Below are positions 1-5,607 of a stretch of DNA of 5,608 bases, in pieces. The stretch covers positions 1 through 5,608 of the forward strand of contig CAZSBS010000289.1 of the NCBI GenBank assembly GCA_964605095.1, in the 5' to 3' direction. The notes below the pieces were generated by a model. The model worked only from the letters and a program-made list of their open reading frames with translations. It was not told the DNA's origin and did not search any database. Every line of letters starts with the position of its first letter. Position 1 is the stretch's first letter. The translations under genes were made by a program, and so were the position numbers. The stretch comes from JAUWQU01 sp964605095. GTDB taxonomy: Bacteria > Planctomycetota > Phycisphaerae > SM23-33.

Positions 1-96
1 TTTGGAGCCCTTTTGAGACCCTTGGGAGCAGTCCATAACACACGTTGGGTGTGGTATTGCGCTCATTTGGAGGGGTTTGGAATCCTGTACGCCTTT
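1..96. other. Non-coding left edge, no gene recognised
   Basis: This stretch lies upstream of the first operon and is less GC-rich than the genes. The first 22 bases hold two imperfect 11-base units (TTTGGAGCCCT and TTTGAGACCCT, three mismatches) and may continue something outside the window. TTTGGA recurs at 66-71 and 76-81, one helical turn apart. A weak promoter-like pair (TTGAGA at 13-18, TAACAC at 36-41, 17-base spacer) is visible but poor at the -10. An open frame runs from 45 into the first gene, but its extra 41 residues look like translated leader: they are not signal-like and come before a good ribosome binding site and Tat signal. I assign no gene here. Confidence 0.5.
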
Positions 97-115
97 TCCA
101 CTGGCCAAAAGTGGA
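97..115. promoter_or_regulatory. Candidate operator: inverted repeat upstream of the isomerase-like gene
   Basis: TCCACT at 97-102 and AGTGGA at 110-115 form a perfect 6-base inverted repeat around a 7-base spacer, with a nested TGGCCA palindrome at 102-107. The repeat overlaps the -35 element of the best promoter candidate for the operon, which is where a repressor or class II activator could act. The half-site GTGGA also occurs in an inverted repeat upstream of the regulator gene (5421-5443), though in the opposite relative orientation. That the XylR-like regulator binds here is inference; six-base arms can arise by chance. Confidence 0.35.
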
Positions 116-130
116 TCAAAGGTGTACAAG
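102..130 (+). promoter_or_regulatory. Candidate sigma70-like promoter for the isomerase-RND operon
   Basis: TGGCCA (102-107, 4 of 6 matches to TTGACA) is followed after 17 bases by TACAAG (125-130, 4 of 6 matches to TATAAT). Transcription would start near 137, giving a leader of about 30 bases that holds the ribosome binding site at 152-160. The -35 sits inside the inverted repeat 97-115. The match is moderate, and promoter consensus in this lineage is not certain. Confidence 0.35.
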
Positions 131-151
131 CGAGGGCAGTCTCGCCAAATC

Positions 152-160
152 AGGAAAGGA
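152..160 (+). promoter_or_regulatory. Ribosome binding site fixing the start at 168
   Basis: AGGAAAGGA ends seven bases before ATG 168. This purine-rich Shine-Dalgarno decides between ATG 168 and the upstream in-frame ATG at 45. The protein starting at 168 also places a Tat motif at the normal distance from the N-terminus. Confidence 0.75.
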
Positions 161-167
161 CACAGCC

Positions 168-1733
168 ATGAAAACACGATCCTCGATCATCCGATGTGCA
201 TCCTGTGCTGTCAGCCGGCGCGACTTCCTTGCGGCGGGCTGTGCGGCCTGTGCGGGTGTGGCGTCGGTTCTGGCCCGGCCGAGCCGCCTTATGGGGGCCG
301 ACGAGTCCCGCAAGCTTCGCATCCGCATCATATACTCGCTTCACGCGCCCGTGCAGAACGGGCCTGACTGGCCCAACAAGGGCTTCGACTTCAACGGACC
401 CATGGAGAGCATCACCGCCGCCCTGGCCAAGCAGTGCCCCCAGTTCGAGTTCGTTACGTCGATGGCTACCGGCGCCGGCCAAGCCAGGAAGATAGTTGCC
501 GATGACAAGTCCGCGGGCATCGACGGCTGCGTTGTCTACCAGATGAACTGCTGGAACCAAGTCGTCCAGACGGTTGCGGGCACGGGCAAGCCAGTGCTCT
601 ACGCGGACTTCCAATTCGGCGGCAGCGGCGGGTTCCTGGTCTACAACGCGGGCTTCCTGCGGGCAAAGGCCGCCAATGTGGGCTTCGTGGCGTCGTCGAG
701 GATGGACGACCTTGTCGCGGCCGTGAAGTGCTTCGCGGTCGTCGCTGGGGGCAAGTCGCCGGCTGAGTTCGTAGCCGCCGTCTCCGCCGCTCGCGCCGCG
801 GCCACGCCCAAGCCGGGCGACCTGGCCTGCAAGAGCGACGACCTGAAGACCATCTCCCCCGAGGACTGCCTGGCTCGAATGAAGCAGTCCCGCATCCTTG
901 CCGTCAGCGGCCAGAAGTCCGGCCAGGCCGAGCCGATTATGGGCATCCCCATGGAGAACGTGTCCTTCGCCGAGGTCAACGAGGCGTGGAAGTCCGCCGA
1001 CAAGGATGAGTCCCGTAGCGTCGCGGACCGCTGGAAGAAGGCCGCCGCCAAGGTCCTGGGCGTGTCCGACGAAACGCTCGTAACCTCGGCTGCCATGTAC
1101 CTTGGTATGAAGGCCGTGCTGAAAAAGCACTCCGCCAACGCGATCACGATCAACTGCCTCGGCGGTTTCTACGGCGGGCACATACACGCGTACCCGTGCC
1201 TGGGCTTCCACGAGCTCAACAACGAGGGGCTTATCGGCGGCTGCGAGTGCGACGTCCGCTCGACCGCCACGATGGTGACCGTAAACGCCCTGACGCAGGG
1301 CCGGCCGGGATACATCTCCGACCCCGTCATCGACACCGCCAAACGCCAGATCATTTACGCCCACTGCGTGGCGTCGAACAAAGCCTTCGGCCCGGCCGGG
1401 GCGGCCAACCCGTTCGAGATCCTCACCCACTCCGAGGACCGCCAGGGGGCGTCCGTCCGGTCGATCCTGCCGGTAGGGTACATGACCACGACGCTGGAAA
1501 TTCTCCCCGGCCGCAAGGAGATACTCTTTCACCAGGCCAAGTCCGTCGACAACGACCCCGACGACCGCGCCTGCCGGACCAAGCTCTGCGGCGAGCCCAT
1601 CGGCGACATCGAGAAGCTCTTCACGATGTGGGACCAGTGGGGCTGGCACCGCGTAACGTGCTACGGCGACCTGAAGAAGCCCATCTTTGCCCTTGCCGAC
1701 GCCATGGGCTGGAAGATCGTCGAGGAGGCATAG
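168..1733 (+). CDS. Tat-exported L-fucose/L-arabinose isomerase-superfamily-like protein
   Basis: Predicted 521-residue protein. Residues 1-44 look like a twin-arginine signal: SRRDFL at 16-21, an Ala/Gly-rich hydrophobic stretch to about 36, and a plausible cleavage site after MGA (42-44). The remainder resembles sugar isomerases of the FucI/AraA superfamily (COG2407-like). Residues 355-385 (LIGGCECDVRS, then TQGRPGYISDPV) match the active-site region. E360 and D385 are 25 residues apart, close to the Glu337/Asp361 pair of E. coli FucI as I recall it. H399 (YAHC) and H494 (GWHRVTCYGDL) are candidate metal ligands, spaced much as in AraA. Such enzymes normally interconvert aldoses and ketoses using Mn2+ in the cytoplasm, so export is odd. 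Tat transport would suit a folded, metal-loaded enzyme. Length is near AraA (about 500) and below FucI (about 590). It has 14 cysteines after the signal, including CxC at 359-361. It is the first gene of an operon with the RND transporter. The substrate is unknown, and it could be a non-catalytic binding protein using this fold. Confidence 0.72.
   Translation: MKTRSSIIRCASCAVSRRDFLAAGCAACAGVASVLARPSRLMGADESRKLRIRIIYSLHAPVQNGPDWPNKGFDFNGPMESITAALAKQCPQFEFVTSMATGAGQARKIVADDKSAGIDGCVVYQMNCWNQVVQTVAGTGKPVLYADFQFGGSGGFLVYNAGFLRAKAANVGFVASSRMDDLVAAVKCFAVVAGGKSPAEFVAAVSAARAAATPKPGDLACKSDDLKTISPEDCLARMKQSRILAVSGQKSGQAEPIMGIPMENVSFAEVNEAWKSADKDESRSVADRWKKAAAKVLGVSDETLVTSAAMYLGMKAVLKKHSANAITINCLGGFYGGHIHAYPCLGFHELNNEGLIGGCECDVRSTATMVTVNALTQGRPGYISDPVIDTAKRQIIYAHCVASNKAFGPAGAANPFEILTHSEDRQGASVRSILPVGYMTTTLEILPGRKEILFHQAKSVDNDPDDRACRTKLCGEPIGDIEKLFTMWDQWGWHRVTCYGDLKKPIFALADAMGWKIVEEA
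1722..1728 (+). promoter_or_regulatory. Ribosome binding site of the RND gene, inside the preceding gene
   Basis: GAGGAGG lies within the last codons of the isomerase-like gene, 11 bases before ATG 1740. Because the site is covered by ribosomes finishing the first gene, and the stop codon is only six bases before the next start, the two genes are probably cotranscribed and may be translationally coupled. The spacing is slightly long. Confidence 0.65.
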
Positions 1734-1739
1734 CCTGCC

Positions 1740-4061
1740 ATGTTTGAAGCCGTTGTGGGGTTTCTCATCCGGCGGCGCGTGGCGGTGCTCGCGGCTACCG
1801 CCCTGATTACGGTGGCTGCGGCTTGGCTGGCGGTGAGGATCCAATTCGACTTCTCGCCGCAGGCGGTGCTCGAGGGCGATGACGACCTCGTGCGGCGCTG
1901 CGAGCAGTACAAGGCCACGTTCGGCTCGTCCGACGCGGTCGTGCTGGTGGTGCTCGAGGCGACCGGCAAGGCCGACGCCCTGTCGGCCGAAGCGCTGACC
2001 TGGCAGATCCGGGCGGAACGAAGACTCGCCGGGCTGGCGATGGTGCGGCGAGTCGAGTCGCTTGTGGACCTTCAGATGCCGACGCTCTCGCTGAGCCCGC
2101 CGTGGGTCAAGCTCAGTCCGATAGTTACCACAATCCCCGCCGACGGCCAGGCCGAGGCGCGACTTCGCCAGGCCGTCGCGAAACTGCCGCTTATCGAAGG
2201 AGCTCTGGTCAGCCGCGACCGGCGCTTGGCGGCTATGGCGGTTCACCTGGACCCCGCCAGGCGGGACATCGACTCGCTCGCGGCCGCAGTCGGGCAGATC
2301 CGCAAGGCCCTGGCCGATCCGCCGGCGCTGGCGGGCTACGCCGTTCACCTGGCGGGCATTCCCGTGCTGCGCGTGGACATCGTCCAGAGCCTCCGGGCGG
2401 ACCTGTTGTTACTGCTGCCGTTGTCGGCGGTGGGGTTCGTGGTTGTGCTGGCGGTCGTGTTCCGCCGACTGTCGGGCTGCCTGCTGCCGCTGCTGGCGGT
2501 GGGGGTGGGGCTGGCGTGGACCACGGCCGGCATCGTGCTGGCGGGTGAGTCGCTCAACATCATCAGCAACGTCCTGCCGGTGCTGCTGTTCGTTATCGGC
2601 ATGGCCAATTGCGTTCACATCGTCAACCGGTACGCCCAGGACGCCGCCGTTGCGGGCGTGGACCGCCGCGCCGCCGCGAGAAGCACGATGACCCACATGG
2701 CCATGGCCTGCCTGCTGACGTCGGCGACGACGGCAATCGGCTTCGGCAGCCTGCTTGCGGCTCGCTCGACCGTGCTGAAGGTTCTCGGCTGGCAGGCGAT
2801 GCTTGGAATGGCCATGCTCTACGTCAGTTCCGTGGTGCTGTTCTCGGCGATGCTCGGCTGGTTGCGCCCGCCGGCGACTTCGGGCCGGGCCGGGCAGCCC
2901 GGCCTGACCGCGCGGATGGTGGCGGCATCGGGGCATGCCATCGCGCGCCACCCCTGGCCGGCGCTGCTCGGGAGCCTGGCGCTTATCGCGGCATGCCTTC
3001 TGCTCGCGCGGAACACGGTCATCAACTCCTACATGACCGAGACGTACGACGAGAACAGCCCGACCATGCGGACTCTCCGCCTCGTCGAGAGCCGCTTGTC
3101 GGGCATTCTTCCGCTGGGCGTCAGCCTCCAGGCCGACAAGGCCGAAACGCTCCTGGAGCCCGAGACATTCCGCAAAGTCGCCGAGGTGCAGAAGTTCGCC
3201 GAGGGCAGCGATCAGGTTCTGATGTCCCGGTCTTATGTGGACCTGCACAGGCAGGTCCATGCGTTGCTGTCGGGCAAGGCCGGGCGGGACCTGCCCATGC
3301 CGCCTCCCGGGGAGCCCGGACGAAACCAGATCCGCCTGAGCGGTACGATCATCAGGGCCTTGGGCGCATCGTCGGGTTACGGTGCCTTCGTCAGCCCGGA
3401 CGGGCGGCACGCGCGTATCCTGCTGCGGCTGCGCGACGCGGGGACGCGGCGGGAGCTGGAGCTTATCCGCGACCTCGAGGCCAAGCTTGCCGAGGCGTTC
3501 CCCGCCGGCGGCGGGATCGAGGCGAGGCTGACGGACGATGTGTACCTGCACGCCCGCGCGATGGACCGGTTCGTTCGCGACCTGCTTTGGTCGCTGGTGG
3601 GCGCCTCGGCCATTATCTTCGGCGTGATCGCGTTGTTGTTCTGGTCGGTGCGGCTGGGGATCGTCGCGATCCTCCCGAACCTTACGCCGCTGGTGATAAC
3701 GCTCGGGTACATGGGCATTCGCGGTTACGAGATGAACGCGGGCAACGTGATCGTATTCGCCATCAGCCTGGGAATAGCGGTGGATGGGACAATCCACTTC
3801 CTGGCGCGTTTCCGGGAGGAGGTCAAGGCCCGCGGCGGGGCGGCACTGGCGATCTGGCGGTCGTACATTTCCACGGGGCGGGCGATCGTTCTGACCTGCG
3901 TGCTCATCGTGGCCGGACTCAGCGTGCTGCTGCTGTCGGAGTTCCTGCCCAGCCGGCGGTTCGCCGAGCTGACCGGCGTGACGATGCTCGGCGCGCTGGT
4001 CGGAGACCTGTTCCTCCTGCCGGCCTGCCTCATGCTGATCTGGAAGCGACGCGCCGGCTGA
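1740..4061 (+). CDS. RND superfamily transporter (MMPL/COG1033 type), 12 transmembrane helices
   Basis: A 773-residue inner-membrane protein with the classic duplicated RND layout. Helix 1 is at about 14-33, then an extracytoplasmic domain of about 185 residues (34-219) and helices 2-6 (about 220-241, 245-268, 274-297, 320-341, 350-375). Helix 7 (404-424) leads to a second domain of about 190 residues (425-613) and helices 8-12 (614-637, 638-660, 667-690, 711-734, 742-768). The paired helix-4/helix-10 motifs are visible: GMANCVHIVNRY (287-298) and GIAVDGTIHFLARF (678-691). RND proteins are proton-driven exporters of lipids, hydrophobic compounds or toxins; in this family acidic residues in these helices relay protons. 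D682 is kept in the second half, but the first half has N290 where related proteins often have Asp. The Pro- and Gly-rich C-terminal helix ending in GDLFLLPACLMLIW is typical. No membrane-fusion protein or outer-membrane channel gene is adjacent, so it probably acts alone or with distant partners. Cargo is unknown. The family call is secure; function is not. Confidence 0.9.
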   Translation: MFEAVVGFLIRRRVAVLAATALITVAAAWLAVRIQFDFSPQAVLEGDDDLVRRCEQYKATFGSSDAVVLVVLEATGKADALSAEALTWQIRAERRLAGLAMVRRVESLVDLQMPTLSLSPPWVKLSPIVTTIPADGQAEARLRQAVAKLPLIEGALVSRDRRLAAMAVHLDPARRDIDSLAAAVGQIRKALADPPALAGYAVHLAGIPVLRVDIVQSLRADLLLLLPLSAVGFVVVLAVVFRRLSGCLLPLLAVGVGLAWTTAGIVLAGESLNIISNVLPVLLFVIGMANCVHIVNRYAQDAAVAGVDRRAAARSTMTHMAMACLLTSATTAIGFGSLLAARSTVLKVLGWQAMLGMAMLYVSSVVLFSAMLGWLRPPATSGRAGQPGLTARMVAASGHAIARHPWPALLGSLALIAACLLLARNTVINSYMTETYDENSPTMRTLRLVESRLSGILPLGVSLQADKAETLLEPETFRKVAEVQKFAEGSDQVLMSRSYVDLHRQVHALLSGKAGRDLPMPPPGEPGRNQIRLSGTIIRALGASSGYGAFVSPDGRHARILLRLRDAGTRRELELIRDLEAKLAEAFPAGGGIEARLTDDVYLHARAMDRFVRDLLWSLVGASAIIFGVIALLFWSVRLGIVAILPNLTPLVITLGYMGIRGYEMNAGNVIVFAISLGIAVDGTIHFLARFREEVKARGGAALAIWRSYISTGRAIVLTCVLIVAGLSVLLLSEFLPSRRFAELTGVTMLGALVGDLFLLPACLMLIWKRRAG

Positions 4062-4072
4062 TGGCAGGGCCA

Positions 4073-4108
4073 GGGGATATCCCCCACCAGCTCAACGGGG
4101 CTAGTGGG
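4073..4108. terminator. Hairpin-forming convergent gap, possible terminator
   Basis: The 50-base gap between the stop codons of the convergent RND and regulator genes has two overlapping folds. One is the palindrome GGGGATATCCCC (4073-4084). The other pairs CCCACCAG (4083-4090) with CTAGTGGG (4101-4108) around a 10-base loop. In the minus-strand transcript that stem is eight pairs with one G-U wobble, while in the plus-strand transcript it has a C-A mismatch. It therefore serves the regulator gene better. No T-run follows on either strand, so this is not a standard intrinsic terminator. Confidence 0.35.
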
Positions 4109-4111
4109 CGT

Positions 4112-5335
4112 CTAATCGTTCTCGTCGTTCTCGGCCTCGCGGAGCTTGGCGGCGTGGGCCAGCCGGTACTGCCTCGGCGATGTGCCCATCACCTTGCGGA
4201 AAGACCTGAAGAAGTGTTTCTCAGTGGTAAAGCCGACCTGTTCGGAGATGACCTTCACGCGAGTCCTCGTTGCCACGAGCAGTTCGCAGGCTCGCTCCAG
4301 CCGCTTTCGAACCAATTCTTCGCTGACACCTCTGTGCAGGTATGTCTGGAAGTGGCGTTCCAGCTTCCGCCGGGAGATGGCGGCGGCATCGGCGATATTG
4401 TCCACGCTCAGCGGCTCGGCGAAGTGTTCCCACATGTATCGCAGCGCCCTGGCCGTATCGAGATCGGGCAGGGCCAGCACGTCGGTGCTCTGGCGGGTCA
4501 CGATGCCGGCGGGAGCGACCAGGACGGGTCCGGCGGGCGCCGGCTGGCCGTCCATGAGGCGATCCAGCAGTTCGGCCGCGATCCGACCCTGGTCGTAGTA
4601 GTTGGGGGCCACGCTGGAAAGAGGTGTCGAAGCGAAGTCGCACTTGCAGGGGTCGTTGCCGTATCCAAGGACGGCCACCTGCTCCGGCACGCTCAGCCCG
4701 AGGGCATCACAGAATTGGCAGATGCGGGCGGCCATCGTGTCGTGGTACGTGAAGATGCCCAGCGGAAACTGGAAACCGGATATCTCCCTTTCAAACCTCT
4801 TGGCCAGGGCCTCGACCCGGGCCCAGGGGATAAGTCGGCCCAGGCTCTGGATGGCGATCAGTTCGGCCCTGGCTCCCAAGTCGCGGGCGCGAGCGATGAA
4901 GCTCTCACCGATCAATCGGAACGGCGAATCGTGGAATACTTCGCTGCCGAGATAGGCCATGTTCCGGAAGCCTCGGTCGGCGAAGTGTTCTGCTGCGGCC
5001 CGGCCGACGGCGCGGCGGTCCTCGACGACGCAGCAGAACTTTTCGGGAAGGGCAAAATCCTCGATCTGCACCGCGGGGATACCCAGGCGAAGAAACCGCC
5101 TTGCGATCATTGCTTCCTCGGTCGCCAGGTGAAGCTGGAAGAGCACGCCGTCGGGGCGGACCGTCCGCGGGACCTCCCTGTTGTAATACTCCAGGTCCAG
5201 CACTTTCCAGCCCGCCCGGCGGGCCGCGTCATAGACGCCCCTCCTGCGGTTCTCGATGCCGTAGTGAAGGGACATCAGGACCGTCCTGCGTTTGGCGGGC
5301 GCGTGAGGCGTGGTGCTGGTGTATGCCTTGCTCAT
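4112..5335 (-). CDS. XylR-like AraC-family transcriptional regulator with periplasmic-binding-like sensor domain
   Basis: A 407-residue cytoplasmic DNA-binding protein. Residues about 17-286 form a LacI/periplasmic-binding-protein-like sensor that begins with a strand at RRTVLMSLHYG. It includes FRNMAYLG (123-130) and the diagnostic VAVLGYGNDP...STPLSSVAPNYYDQG (220-250), seen in LacI and XylR relatives. Residues about 292-393 are an AraC/XylS domain with two helix-turn-helix units: LSVDNIADAAAISRRKLERHF (309-329) and VISEQVGFTTEKHFFRSFRKVMGTSPRQYR (362-391), the latter being the family signature. E. coli XylR has the same order and is about 390 residues long, so this is full length. By analogy the sensor binds a sugar and converts the protein into an activator; the ligand here is unknown. 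It lies convergent to the isomerase-RND operon and divergent from a probable gene beyond the right edge, either of which may be its target. ATG 5335 is the most upstream start possible, since an in-frame TAG lies just before it. AGGGA is only three bases away. Met21 (ATG 5275) has better-spaced AGGA but would cut into the first sensor strand. Confidence 0.9.
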   Translation of the reverse strand: MSKAYTSTTPHAPAKRRTVLMSLHYGIENRRRGVYDAARRAGWKVLDLEYYNREVPRTVRPDGVLFQLHLATEEAMIARRFLRLGIPAVQIEDFALPEKFCCVVEDRRAVGRAAAEHFADRGFRNMAYLGSEVFHDSPFRLIGESFIARARDLGARAELIAIQSLGRLIPWARVEALAKRFEREISGFQFPLGIFTYHDTMAARICQFCDALGLSVPEQVAVLGYGNDPCKCDFASTPLSSVAPNYYDQGRIAAELLDRLMDGQPAPAGPVLVAPAGIVTRQSTDVLALPDLDTARALRYMWEHFAEPLSVDNIADAAAISRRKLERHFQTYLHRGVSEELVRKRLERACELLVATRTRVKVISEQVGFTTEKHFFRSFRKVMGTSPRQYRLAHAAKLREAENDEND

Positions 5336-5343
5336 GAGTCCCT

Positions 5344-5371
5344 ATCATACGCGAAGGGGTTTATGCCGCAA
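5344..5371 (-). promoter_or_regulatory. Promoter of the XylR-like regulator, possibly giving a leaderless mRNA
   Basis: Read on the minus strand, TTGCGG (5371-5366) is followed after 16 bases by TATGAT (5349-5344), a 5 of 6 match to the -10 consensus. Transcription would begin near 5337, within a couple of bases of ATG 5335, leaving almost no leader. Either the message is leaderless, translation begins at Met21 (5275), or another promoter further upstream is used. Confidence 0.5.
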
Positions 5372-5402
5372 TAGCGCACCAAATGAAGATAGTAGTACGC
5401 GT

Positions 5403-5443
5403 GGCAGTCTCTGCCTACGGGTGGATTCTCTGTCCGTATCCAC
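5403..5443. promoter_or_regulatory. Two inverted repeats between divergent promoters, candidate operators
   Basis: GGCAG (5403-5407) and CTGCC (5411-5415) form a 5-base inverted repeat around TCT. Immediately right, GTGGAT (5421-5426) and ATCCAC (5438-5443) form a 6-base inverted repeat with centres 17 bases apart. Both lie between the leftward regulator promoter and a rightward promoter at 5500-5528, where an autoregulator would be expected to bind. The nine bases GGCAGTCTC (5403-5411) and the half-site GTGGAT also occur upstream of the isomerase-like gene (135-143 and 111-116). Binding by the XylR-like protein is inference. Confidence 0.35.
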
Positions 5444-5499
5444 GGAAGGTCGGGCTTCGGCGTGTCGGAAAAAGCAACCAAAATAGCCGCAAGAAGAGA

Positions 5500-5528
5500 C
5501 TGACAAGACCGCATGGCTGTGGTAGAGT
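5500..5528 (+). promoter_or_regulatory. Candidate rightward sigma70-like promoter for a gene beyond the window
   Basis: CTGACA (5500-5505, 5 of 6 matches to TTGACA) and TAGAGT (5523-5528, 4 of 6 to TATAAT) are separated by exactly 17 bases. Transcription would start near 5535. With the Shine-Dalgarno-like sequences at the right edge, this suggests a gene transcribed divergently from the regulator. Confidence 0.45.
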
Positions 5529-5542
5529 ATATCGAACGTAGA

Positions 5543-5582
5543 GTCCCGATAGGGCAAGAGTGCCAATCAGGCAAAGCGGGAC
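5543..5582 (+). promoter_or_regulatory. Foldable mRNA leader with two mutually exclusive hairpins
   Basis: GTCCCG (5543-5548) pairs perfectly with CGGGAC (5577-5582), closing a 28-base interior. Inside, TGCC (5561-5564) can pair with GGCA on its left (5553-5556, loop AGAG) or with GGCA on its right (5570-5573, loop AATCA), but not both. It lies just after the predicted rightward start site and just before the Shine-Dalgarno region. I do not recognise a known riboswitch class; the inner stems are only four pairs. Confidence 0.3.
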
Positions 5583-5587
5583 AATGC

Positions 5588-5607
5588 AAAAGGAGCCAAA
5601 AGGAAGG
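5588..5607 (+). promoter_or_regulatory. Tandem Shine-Dalgarno-like sequences at the right edge
   Basis: AAAAGGA occurs twice ten bases apart (5588-5594 and 5598-5604), each a good anti-Shine-Dalgarno match (AAAAGGAG and AAAAGGAAGG). A start codon is expected just outside the window. An ATG at 5584 is open to the edge (MQKEPKGR) but lacks a well-spaced ribosome binding site, so it is the less likely start. Confidence 0.45.

Noticed and set aside
45..167. N-terminal extension of the isomerase-like gene from ATG 45
   Set aside because: The 41 extra residues are not signal-like and would bury the Tat motif. ATG 168 has a well-spaced Shine-Dalgarno and gives a normal Tat signal.
183..300. Lipoprotein signal (AAGC at residues 22-25) instead of a Tat cleavage site
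   Set aside because: Cys25 comes only four residues after the twin-arginine motif ends, leaving no hydrophobic core before it. The hydrophobic stretch continues past the cysteine toward MGA at 42-44.
150..2348. A 732-codon open frame on the minus strand
   Set aside because: It is antisense to the isomerase-like gene and the start of the RND gene. Its translation is rich in Arg, Gly, His and Asp with no domain or hydrophobic pattern, as expected for a high-GC shadow frame.
2409..3797. A 462-codon minus-strand open frame within the RND gene
   Set aside because: It is Arg/His/Gln-rich without recognisable motifs and fully covered by a convincing transmembrane protein on the other strand.
2609..5374. 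A 921-codon open frame on the plus strand spanning the RND gene and the regulator
   Set aside because: It runs in another frame through the RND gene and antisense through the regulator, crosses a convergent gene boundary, and has low-complexity Arg/Gly/Pro composition. Both genes beneath it have clear family signatures.
5549..5582. Resemblance of the leader (GGGCAA ... GCAAAGC) to fragments of the c-di-GMP-I riboswitch core
   Set aside because: The conserved hairpin between those fragments and the second helical arm are missing and the element is much too short, so the resemblance is probably accidental.
5332..5589. An 85-codon minus-strand frame whose stop overlaps the regulator start (ATGA)
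   Set aside because: The overlap looks like translational coupling, but the peptide has no recognisable features, the region is lower in GC than the genes, and it is filled with promoter-like elements on both strands.
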